From C-114 sp963745405 (GTDB lineage Bacteria; Chloroflexota; Limnocylindria; Limnocylindrales; CSP1-4), in the NCBI GenBank assembly GCA_963745405.1, contig CAVUWY010000002.1:248001-312000 (forward strand): 64,000 nucleotides of DNA, given 5' to 3'. A program made the position numbers and the translations under genes. Below, piece by piece: positions 47,360-55,194 of this stretch. Each line of letters begins with the position of its first letter. Position 1 is the stretch's first letter. The notes beneath the pieces are model-generated. The model had not been told where the DNA came from. It saw only the letters and a program-made list of their open reading frames with translations, and did not search any database.

Positions 47360-48879
47360 GCCGCCGGCTCCGTCGAGCCGCCCGTCGTGGCGGTAGCCGC
47401 GACGGCGGGTGCGGCCTCGTCCTGCCAGGTCGTGTGCTCGCCGCGGTTCCACGAGACGATCGCCCCGAGGGCGCTGGCGACCACGCCCGCATAGAAGGCA
47501 AGGTGGAGCGCGTCCATGAACGGAGCGAGGTCGATGCCCGACGAGCCGACCTGGGTGCCGCTGAAGATCGACAGGAGGACCTTCGGGTCCATCGCGCTCG
47601 TGACCAGGCCGATCGACAGGGCGATAGAGACCACGAAGCCACTGTTCGTCAGCATCATCCGGGCGCCCGCGCCGACGCCACGCTGGGCCGGCGGAACGAC
47701 GCCCATGACCGCGCTGGTGTTCGGCGAGGCGAACAGCCCCGAACCCGCCCCGATGATCAGCTGCCAGATGGCGAGCTGCCAGTACGGCGTGTCGACCTGG
47801 AGCGTCGTGAGTCCGAGCAAGCCGATGCCGGTGACGATCATGCCCAGGGTCGCGAGCCCGCGCGAGCCGTAGCGGTCGGCGAGGACGCCGCTGATCGGCG
47901 ACAGGACGAGGAGGCCGAGGGCGAGCGGAGCGAGCTTGATGCCGGCCGTGACCGGATCGTCGCCCTTGGCACCCTGGAGGTAGAACACGAGGAGGAACAG
48001 CACCCCGTTCCGTGCCACCCCGTTGAGGAGGCTCGTCAGGTTGCCCATCGCGAAGAGGCGGATCTTGAACAGCGACAGGTCGAGGAGCGGATCGGCCCGG
48101 TGGGACTCGACCCAGATGAAGGCGGGCGCCGCCACGACGAAGATGACGATGCCGCCGATGACCCAGGTCGTCGTCCAGCCGTAGATGCCGCCGAAGGCGA
48201 GGGCGGTCATGAGGCCGAGGAGGCCGGCCAGGTAGAGGCCCGAGCCGAGCCAGTCGAAGGTGATCTTCGCCCGCAGCTTCGGCGGGTCGACGAGGATCGT
48301 CGCGGCGGCGATCGTGCCGACGAGGGCGATCGGGACGTTGAACCAGAAGACCGTCCGCCAGCCGAAGCCGGTCAGCCAGCCGCCGAGGATCGGGCCGAGG
48401 ATGAGCCCGGCGCCGACGACCATCGCGTTGATGCCGAGGGCGCGCCCGAGCTCGCCGCGGGGGAACGCGTCGGTCACGAGGGCGGCCGAGGTCGCCATGA
48501 CGAAGGCGCCACCGACGCCCTGCAGGACTCGGGCGCCCACCAGTGTCTCAGCCGTCGGGGCGAGGGCGCAGAGGACCGAAGCGACGAGGAAGATCGCGAA
48601 GCCGATCGTGTAGCCGCGAGCCCGCCCGATCGTGTCGGAAAGGCGTCCGGCGTTGAGGACGAGGACGGTGGTGACGAGGGTGTAGCCGACCACGATCCAC
48701 ATGAGGGCGAAGAGGTCGGTGTGGAGCTCGCGGAGGATGTCCGGCAGGGCGATGACGAGCGTCCCCGAGGTGAGCGACGCGAGAAGGGCCCCGGTGCTGG
48801 TCACGAGGAGGACCCACCAGCGGTAGTCGTCGCGGCCGGCGCGGGCGGCGGCCCGCTCGGCGCGGGCGGAGGTGGTCAA
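47356..48879 (-). CDS. DHA2 family drug:proton antiporter (EmrB/QacA type)
   Basis: 507 residues, 14 predicted helices. LPDILRELHTDLFALMWIVV (motif D1 region), NAGRLSDTIGRARGYTIGFA (motif A) and ARVLQGVGGAFVMATSAALV (motif B/C region) place it with EmrB/QacA/LfrA-type multidrug exporters. The TTG start overlaps the MerR stop (TTGA at 48876-48879), a tight coupling of regulator and pump. No TolC or EmrA partner is adjacent, as expected for a monoderm or actinobacterial-style pump. Confidence 0.88.
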   Translation of the reverse strand: MTTSARAERAAARAGRDDYRWWVLLVTSTGALLASLTSGTLVIALPDILRELHTDLFALMWIVVGYTLVTTVLVLNAGRLSDTIGRARGYTIGFAIFLVASVLCALAPTAETLVGARVLQGVGGAFVMATSAALVTDAFPRGELGRALGINAMVVGAGLILGPILGGWLTGFGWRTVFWFNVPIALVGTIAAATILVDPPKLRAKITFDWLGSGLYLAGLLGLMTALAFGGIYGWTTTWVIGGIVIFVVAAPAFIWVESHRADPLLDLSLFKIRLFAMGNLTSLLNGVARNGVLFLLVFYLQGAKGDDPVTAGIKLAPLALGLLVLSPISGVLADRYGSRGLATLGMIVTGIGLLGLTTLQVDTPYWQLAIWQLIIGAGSGLFASPNTSAVMGVVPPAQRGVGAGARMMLTNSGFVVSIALSIGLVTSAMDPKVLLSIFSGTQVGSSGIDLAPFMDALHLAFYAGVVASALGAIVSWNRGEHTTWQDEAAPAVAATATTGGSTEPAA

Positions 48880-49370
48880 CGGACTTCTCCGGGGCCACCT
48901 GCATCCAGGTCGGCGAGTCGCTTGCGGAGACGGCTCCGCCGCTCGTCGGCGGTCGCGATCATCTCCTCGAGGCGATCGATCTTGGCCCGCAGGAGGCCGA
49001 CCTGGCGGTCGGCTCGCTCGAGCGAGTCGGCGATGATCGCGCGGCGCTCGACGGGGTCGGCGGTGCTGCCGAAGGCGGCCCGATGCTCGGCCCGGACGGC
49101 CTCGTCCTCGAGCAGCTGGGAGATCTCGGCAAGGGAGAAGCCGGCGTCGTCGCGGAGGCCCTTGATGAAGCGCAGGCGCTCGACGTCGGATGCGTCGTAG
49201 AGCCGGTAGGAGCCGTCGCTCCGGGCGGCCGGACTGAGCAGCCCGATCTCCTCGTAATAGCGGATCGAGCGTGTGGTCAGACCCAGCTCCGAGGCGACTT
49301 CCTGGATGCGGAGGAGGCGGGCTTGCTGGACCGGCACGGTGGGCACGGGTGCCGGTGGATGACCATTCAT
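48876..49370 (-). CDS. MerR family transcriptional regulator
   Basis: 164 residues. The winged helix-turn-helix LLRIQEVASELGLTTRSIRY YEEIGLL is followed by SYRLYDASDVERLRFIKGLR (wing and second HTH). A coiled coil of about 40 residues (ERADRQVGLLRAKIDRLEEM) dimerises the protein. The last part has no Cys cluster, so it is not a metal sensor of the MerR/CueR type; a small-molecule sensor like BmrR or TipA is more likely, but without an obvious ligand domain. It controls its own unit, with the dyad at 49398-49407 as a candidate operator. Confidence 0.88.
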   Translation of the reverse strand: MNGHPPAPVPTVPVQQARLLRIQEVASELGLTTRSIRYYEEIGLLSPAARSDGSYRLYDASDVERLRFIKGLRDDAGFSLAEISQLLEDEAVRAEHRAAFGSTADPVERRAIIADSLERADRQVGLLRAKIDRLEEMIATADERRSRLRKRLADLDAGGPGEVR

Positions 49371-49377
49371 CCCCCGG

Positions 49378-49407
49378 ATGGTACCACAACTTTGCCGTTT
49401 ACGTAAA
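49378..49407 (-). promoter_or_regulatory. merR operon promoter with dyad operator
   Basis: On the minus strand: -35 TTTACG (49402-49407), an 18-base spacer, -10 TACCAT (49378-49383), then seven bases to the ATG. The -35 is part of the perfect palindrome TTTACGTAAA (49398-49407). The slightly long spacer and dyad are the layout MerR proteins use, although the dyad here is at the -35 end rather than centred. Confidence 0.55.
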
Positions 49408-49564
49408 GGTTAGGGCAAGGACTGCCGACGCACGACGGTACTTCTGGGCGACGCGTCGACGCACCAGCGAATCGGAATACGCACAGAAGCGCATTGACTC
49501 TCAGGTTTCTGAAGCGGAAACTCGCCCAACCTCTCTTCAGGGGCTGCATCGAGCTGAGGGTTCG

Positions 49565-52500
49565 ATGAACGGAGCGAAGCTCAATCGCTTCCGGATCGGC
49601 GTCGGGTTCGCATTCGCGCTGGCACTGGCGCTGCCATCGTCGGTAGCCGCGGGCGGCCTCGTCCAGGCGGAGGCGTCCGCGGCCGTGCTCGCCGCCCCGC
49701 CCGACACGACGAGCTGGATCGTCACGTTCAAGCCCGGCGTGGACACATCGCATTCGTCCACGTTCGCCAAGAACGCGGGCGGACGTTCGGGCCAGGTCTT
49801 CAAGCACGCGATCCACGGGTTCGTCTTCCACGGCGACGCGACGGAGGCGGCGACGCTCAAGAAGAATCCGTTCATCCGGACCATCGTCCCGAACGGCAAG
49901 ATCGCGATCGCCACCGACCCGATCCAGACCGGCGTTTCACGGATCCGGGCGAACCATCTCGGCGGCGACAGCGCCTTCGCGGCCGGATTCACCGGCCAGG
50001 GCGTCAAGGTGGCGGTCCTCGACACGGGTGTCGACCTGACCCATCCCGACCTCGTTCCGAACCTCGACATCGCCCTCGGCAAGAACTGCATCACGACCGG
50101 GCCGCCGCAGGACGGGCATGGTCACGGCACCCATGTCGCGGGCATCATCGCGGCCGCCGACAACGGCGTTGGCGTCATCGGCGTCGCGCCGAAGGCGACG
50201 ATCGTCCCGATCAAGGTCCTTGATGACACCGGCAACGGCCAGTGGTCGAACCTCATCTGCGCGGTCGACTACCTGACCGGCCTCATGACCGACGGCGACC
50301 CGACCAACGATGTCCGGGTCGCGAACATGAGCCTCGGCGACGTCGGCGGGATCGGCACCTGCACCGACGGCTCGATCCGCGAGGCGATCTGCAAGTCCGT
50401 CGCGGCAGGCGTTACCTATGTCGCCGCGGCCGGCAACTCGACCGTCGACGCGTCGACGTTCATCCCGGCGGCATTCCCCGAGGTCATCGCCGTCTCCGCC
50501 TTGACCGATCTCGACGGCGAGCCGGGCGGCCAGGGCGGCTGCCTGATCGACTTCTTGTCCTACTACTGTGATGACACCCTGGCCGAGTTCAGCAACTTCG
50601 GCTCGACCATCGCGGTGGCAGCGCCTGGGGTCCAGATCTACTCCGACTGGACGGGCGGTGGCTACGCGACCGAGGACGGCACGAGCATGGCGTCGCCGCA
50701 CGTCGCCGGCGTTGCCGCCCTCGTGCTCCAGGCCAAGCCGTCGCTCACGCCGGCCGACATCCGCTACGTCCTGACCGCGACCGGCGAGTGCCCCGATGGG
50801 ACGTTCGCCGACACGAACGGTCACGGCGACTGCACCGGCGAAGGCCAGTGGGGCAACGACCCGGATGGGATCGCCGAGCCGCTCGTCAACGCCCTCCACG
50901 CGGTCCAGGGCGCCACCGGCGACCGACTGCCGACGGTGTCGATCACTTCACCGGCCAACGGCGCGACCGTGACCGGCCCGGTGGCCATCACGGCGAACGC
51001 GACCGACGACCACGGCATCACGAAGGTCGACTTCTCCGTCAACGGTGCACTGATAGGTACCGACACGAACGGGACCGACGGGTGGTCCGCGAACTGGGAC
51101 GCGAGCGCGGTCGACCAGGGCAGCTACAGCATCGCGGCGAAGGCGACCGACACGGCCGGCCAGACCTCGACCAGCCGCGTCACCGTCGTGCGACCGACCA
51201 ACCTGCAGGGCTCGTGGGTCGGGAAGTACGGCTCCGACGGATACATCCTCGGCAACTGGAACGGGAACAACTCCGACCTGGCGAGCCTGCCGGCCGGGGT
51301 GACCTACAGCCTCACCCAGGGCGCGCGGGCGACCTGGGTCTCACCGACCACAGACGTCCGCGCCCTGACCGACCCTGCCGGGGTGCAGCGGCGGTCGCAG
51401 ACCTTCTATGACCTGAGCCAGCTTCAGGTGAAGCTGAGCTTCACGAACGCCTACAGCGGGCTCCTCCACCTCTACGCGGTCGACTGGGACGCGTACGGCG
51501 GCAACCGCTACGAGACGATCACCGTCGACGATGGAAGCGGTCCGCGACCCGTCGGGCTGACAAGCTCGTTCCAGGCCGGCGCGTGGGTCCACATGCCCAT
51601 CGCGGTCGGGGCCGGCGGCTCGGTGGTCGTCACCGTCTCGAAGACCGGCGGCTACAGCGCAGTCCTCGCCGGGCTCTTCCTCGGCGGCGGGGGCACCCCG
51701 CCGCCACCGCCCACCGTGCCGGGTGCCCCGACCGGGCTCACGGCGACGGCGGGCATCGGGCAGGTCGCGCTGGCCTGGACGGCGCCCGCGTCGAACGGCG
51801 GGAGCCCGATCAGCGGTTACACCGCGACGGCGAGCCCGGGCGGCGCGACGTGCACGAGCGCGACGCTCGGCTGCACGATCACCGGTCTGACGAGCGGCAC
51901 GCCGTACAGCTTCTCCGTCACTGCGACCAACTCGGTGGGGACGGGACCGGCTTCGTCGCCCGTCAGTGCGACACCGCTGGCGCCCGTGACCCTGCCCGTC
52001 GACAGCCCCGGCGTCCAGGGCACCTGGGTCGGCAACTACGGCCACGACGGATACGTCCTCGCCGACTGGAACGGTGCGAACACCGACCTGGCGAGCCTGC
52101 CGGCGGGCGTGACATTCGGCCTCGACAAGGGCGCCCGGTACACGTGGGCCAGCTCGACGACGGACGTGCGCGCCCTGACCGGGCCCAGCGGCTCGGGAAG
52201 ACAGTCCCAGACCTGGTATGACGGCTCGCAGATGCAGGTCCATCTGACCTTCACCAACGCCTACAGCGGGACACTCCACCTCTACGCCGTCGACTGGGAC
52301 GCATACGGCGGCAACCGCTACGAGAACATCACCATCGATGACGGGAGTGGGCCGCGCGTCGCCCAGCTCTCAAGCTCGTTCATCCCCGGCGCGTGGGTCC
52401 ATGCGCCGATCAGCGTCGCGGCCGGCGGCACCGTCCACATCACCGTCGATAAGACCGCCGGTGAGTCGGCTGTCCTGGCCGGCCTCTTCCTCGGTGGCGC

Positions 52501-54715
52501 GACCTCGCCGCCGCCGAGCCTTCCGGTCGATTCCCCTGGCGTCCAGGGCACCTGGGTCGGCAACTACGGCCACGACGGCTACATCCTCGCCAACTGGAAC
52601 GGCGATAGCACCGATCTGTCCAACCTGCCGGCCGGCGTGACGTACGCGCTCGAGCTCGGCGCCCGGGCGACGTGGGTCTCGCCGACGACCGACGTCCGGG
52701 CTCTCACGGACCCGGCCGGGGTCGAGCGCCGGTCGCAGACCTTCTATGCGGCCGACGAACTCCGCGTCCGTCTCACCTTCGCCAACGCGTACAGCGGCAC
52801 CCTCCACCTCTACGCGGTCGACTGGGACGCCTACCAGGGCAACCGCTACGAGAACATCACCATCGACGACGGGAGCGGGCCACGGATGGCCACCCTGTCG
52901 AGCTCGTTCGTGCCCGGCGCCTGGATCCATGTCCCGATCGCGGTCGGAGCCGGCGGCTCGGTCACCGTCACCGTCGACCGGACGGCCGGTAACAGCGCCG
53001 TTCTTGCCGGCCTGTTCCTCGGCGGAGGGAGTGCGCCGCCGCCGCCACCGACCGCACCGGGTGCCCCGACCGGACTCACCGCGACCGCGGGCAACGGGCA
53101 GGTCGCCCTCAGCTGGACAGCCCCCGCCTCCAACGGCGGCAGTGCCATCACCGGCTACACCGTGACCGGATCCCCGGGCGGGACGTGCACGAGCGCGACG
53201 CTTGGCTGCACAGTCACCGGGTTGACCAATGGGACGGCGTACAGCTTCACCGTCACCGCGACGAACTCCGTCGGTACCGGACCTCCGTCGGCATCAGCCA
53301 GCGCGACGCCGGCAACGGTGCCGGGAGCCCCGACCGGGCTGACCGCGACCGCGGGCAACGGCCAGGTCGCCGTGGCCTGGAGCGCGCCGGCAAGCAACGG
53401 CGGCAGCACCATCACCGGTTACACGGCGACGGCGAGCCCAGGCGGCGCCTTCTGCACCACGACGGGTCTCGGCTGCACGATCAACGGCCTGACCAACGGC
53501 ACGGGCTACACCTTCACCGTCACGGCCGCGAACGCGGTTGGCACTGGTCCTGCCTCAGCGCCGGCCAGCGCGACGCCGGCGACCGTACCGGGCGCCCCGA
53601 CCGGGCTCACCGCCACCGCGGGGAACGCCCAGGTGGCCCTCACCTGGACGGCACCCGCCGCCACCGGCGGCAGCTCGATCACCAGCTACACCGTGACCGC
53701 CTCGCCGGGTATCGGGACGTGCTCCTCGGCAAGCCTCGGCTGCACGGTCACCGGGTTGACAAACGGCACCCTCTACACCTTCACCGTCACCGCGACCAAC
53801 GCCGTCGGTACGGGTCCGGCCTCCTCGCCGGCCTCCGCAACGCCGCAGGCGCCGCCACCGCCGACTGTGCCGGGTGCCCCGACCGGGCTCACCGCCACCC
53901 CGGGCAACACGCAGGTCGCGCTCACCTGGACCGCCCCGGCGAGCAACGGCGGCAGCACTATCACCGGCTACACCGTGACCGGATCCCCGGGCGGGACGTG
54001 CACCTCGGCGAGCCTCGGCTGCACGGTCACCGGGTTGGCGAACGGCACCCTGTATAGCTTCACCGTCACCGCAACGAACGCGATCGGCACAGGCCTGGCC
54101 TCGAGCCCGGCCTCGGCCACGCCGACCGCGCCTCCGCCGCCGCCGACCGTGCCGGGAGCACCGACCGGGCTCACCGCGACGGCAGGCAACGCCCAGGTCG
54201 CCCTCACCTGGACCGCCCCGGCCAGCAACGGTGGCAGCGCCATCACCGGCTACAAGGTCTACCGGTCCACCACGACCGGGACGGAGACGCTCCTCACCAC
54301 CCTCGGCGTCGTCACGTCGTACACGAATACGGGACTGACGAACGGAACCACGTACTTCTACAAGGTCACGGCGGTCAACGCGGTCGGCGAGAGCACCCGA
54401 TCCGGCGAGGCATCCGCGAAGCCAGTGACCGTCCCCACTGCACCACGCAACGTCACGGCCACAAGGAGCGCCACGAAGGGGGTCAACCTCGCCTGGACCG
54501 CTCCGTCATCGACCGGCGGCAGCGCCATCACCGGCTACCGGATCTACCGGTCGACCGCGACCGCCACGGAGGCCTTCCTCGTGGCCACCGGGAACGTGAC
54601 CAGCTACGTCGACACGGCGACCACCGCCGGCGTCCGCTACTACTACAAGATCGCGGCGGTCAACGCCGTCGGCACGGGTCCCCTGTCGGCCGAGGTCAAC
54701 GCCCGCGCGCGATAG
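49565..54715 (+). CDS. secreted modular subtilisin-like serine protease
   Basis: 1716 residues. A signal peptide (MNGAKLNRFRIGVGFAFALA ...) precedes an inhibitor-I9-like propeptide (SWIVTFKPGVDTSHSSTF). The S8 domain has Asp153 (AVLDTGVDLTHPDL), His187 (GHGTHVAG) and Ser374 (GTSMASPHVAGVAALVLQAK), with oxyanion Asn in AAAGNST. A bacterial Ig-like module follows (SITSPANGATVTGPVAITAN), then three copies of an unnamed beta module (51208-51690, 52010-52500, 52535-53030) and seven fibronectin type III modules (one between copies 1 and 2, six at the end), each opening VPGAPTGLTATAG or similar. Secreted or surface protein with substrate-binding modules. ATG with GAGG about seven bases upstream. Confidence 0.93.
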   Translation: MNGAKLNRFRIGVGFAFALALALPSSVAAGGLVQAEASAAVLAAPPDTTSWIVTFKPGVDTSHSSTFAKNAGGRSGQVFKHAIHGFVFHGDATEAATLKKNPFIRTIVPNGKIAIATDPIQTGVSRIRANHLGGDSAFAAGFTGQGVKVAVLDTGVDLTHPDLVPNLDIALGKNCITTGPPQDGHGHGTHVAGIIAAADNGVGVIGVAPKATIVPIKVLDDTGNGQWSNLICAVDYLTGLMTDGDPTNDVRVANMSLGDVGGIGTCTDGSIREAICKSVAAGVTYVAAAGNSTVDASTFIPAAFPEVIAVSALTDLDGEPGGQGGCLIDFLSYYCDDTLAEFSNFGSTIAVAAPGVQIYSDWTGGGYATEDGTSMASPHVAGVAALVLQAKPSLTPADIRYVLTATGECPDGTFADTNGHGDCTGEGQWGNDPDGIAEPLVNALHAVQGATGDRLPTVSITSPANGATVTGPVAITANATDDHGITKVDFSVNGALIGTDTNGTDGWSANWDASAVDQGSYSIAAKATDTAGQTSTSRVTVVRPTNLQGSWVGKYGSDGYILGNWNGNNSDLASLPAGVTYSLTQGARATWVSPTTDVRALTDPAGVQRRSQTFYDLSQLQVKLSFTNAYSGLLHLYAVDWDAYGGNRYETITVDDGSGPRPVGLTSSFQAGAWVHMPIAVGAGGSVVVTVSKTGGYSAVLAGLFLGGGGTPPPPPTVPGAPTGLTATAGIGQVALAWTAPASNGGSPISGYTATASPGGATCTSATLGCTITGLTSGTPYSFSVTATNSVGTGPASSPVSATPLAPVTLPVDSPGVQGTWVGNYGHDGYVLADWNGANTDLASLPAGVTFGLDKGARYTWASSTTDVRALTGPSGSGRQSQTWYDGSQMQVHLTFTNAYSGTLHLYAVDWDAYGGNRYENITIDDGSGPRVAQLSSSFIPGAWVHAPISVAAGGTVHITVDKTAGESAVLAGLFLGGATSPPPSLPVDSPGVQGTWVGNYGHDGYILANWNGDSTDLSNLPAGVTYALELGARATWVSPTTDVRALTDPAGVERRSQTFYAADELRVRLTFANAYSGTLHLYAVDWDAYQGNRYENITIDDGSGPRMATLSSSFVPGAWIHVPIAVGAGGSVTVTVDRTAGNSAVLAGLFLGGGSAPPPPPTAPGAPTGLTATAGNGQVALSWTAPASNGGSAITGYTVTGSPGGTCTSATLGCTVTGLTNGTAYSFTVTATNSVGTGPPSASASATPATVPGAPTGLTATAGNGQVAVAWSAPASNGGSTITGYTATASPGGAFCTTTGLGCTINGLTNGTGYTFTVTAANAVGTGPASAPASATPATVPGAPTGLTATAGNAQVALTWTAPAATGGSSITSYTVTASPGIGTCSSASLGCTVTGLTNGTLYTFTVTATNAVGTGPASSPASATPQAPPPPTVPGAPTGLTATPGNTQVALTWTAPASNGGSTITGYTVTGSPGGTCTSASLGCTVTGLANGTLYSFTVTATNAIGTGLASSPASATPTAPPPPPTVPGAPTGLTATAGNAQVALTWTAPASNGGSAITGYKVYRSTTTGTETLLTTLGVVTSYTNTGLTNGTTYFYKVTAVNAVGESTRSGEASAKPVTVPTAPRNVTATRSATKGVNLAWTAPSSTGGSAITGYRIYRSTATATEAFLVATGNVTSYVDTATTAGVRYYYKIAAVNAVGTGPLSAEVNARAR
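51208..53030 (+). repeat. three copies of an unnamed ~160-residue module inside the subtilase
   Basis: Each copy reads GTWVGxYGxDGYIL.NWNG, then LPAGVTY, TTDVRAL, LHLYAVDWDAY.GNRYE, IDDGSGPR, SSF..GAW and AVLAGLFLGG. Copies 2 and 3 are adjacent; copies 1 and 2 are parted by an FN3 module. The pattern suggests a beta-sandwich. Confidence 0.85.
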
Positions 54716-54870
54716 CCAGGCTGATCACGCGTCGACGTCGGCCGACCGGAAACCGCCGACAGCACCCTGGGTCGTCGTTCGTCCATACCGGTAGTCAACG
54801 ACCATCCGTGGCTGCCGGGGACGTACCGGACGAGCATGGCTTCAGTCCTCTCGATACAGGAGCCATCGCC

Positions 54871-55032
54871 GTGATCTCGTTGTCCGCCCTCTTCATCATC
54901 GCCGGATCTGTCCTGCTCATCGCGATCGGCGCGTGGCTCGGTTCGGGTTCCGACGATGCGCTCAGGCTCGACCGCCCCCGTGGCGTCCAGGAAACGGACC
55001 TTCGTCCATTCCGATTCCGCGACGCTCGCTGA
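54871..55032 (+). CDS. small single-span membrane protein
   Basis: 53 residues: VISLSALFIIAGSVLLIAIG is one membrane helix at the N-terminus, followed by a polar tail with SGSDDALRLDRPRG. GTG at 54871 has AGGAG eight bases upstream (54858-54862). The frame is open a further 63 bases upstream, giving a 74-residue alternative (54808). No family recognised. It lies between the protease stop and the kinase; function unknown. Confidence 0.5.
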   Translation: MISLSALFIIAGSVLLIAIGAWLGSGSDDALRLDRPRGVQETDLRPFRFRDAR

Positions 55033-55104
55033 GGGTCGCCGCCATGACCTGAGGGTCTCCGCCGCCTGCCGCTGCGGCGGCGCGCCCCATGCCGCCTGCT
55101 CGGG

Positions 55105-55110
55105 TATGCT
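55105..55110 (+). promoter_or_regulatory. possible -10 box of the GAF kinase gene
   Basis: TATGCT, about 85 bases before the ATG at 55195. The leader contains a GCCGGCGGGG-rich stretch and no strong Shine-Dalgarno next to the start. Confidence 0.35.
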
Positions 55111-55194
55111 CCGCCGGCGGGGACAGGGCGGGCGATCGATGGCGGAGGATCCCACGGTGACTGCGAGGGCGCGGCTCGTCGCCACTGGTAGCCG

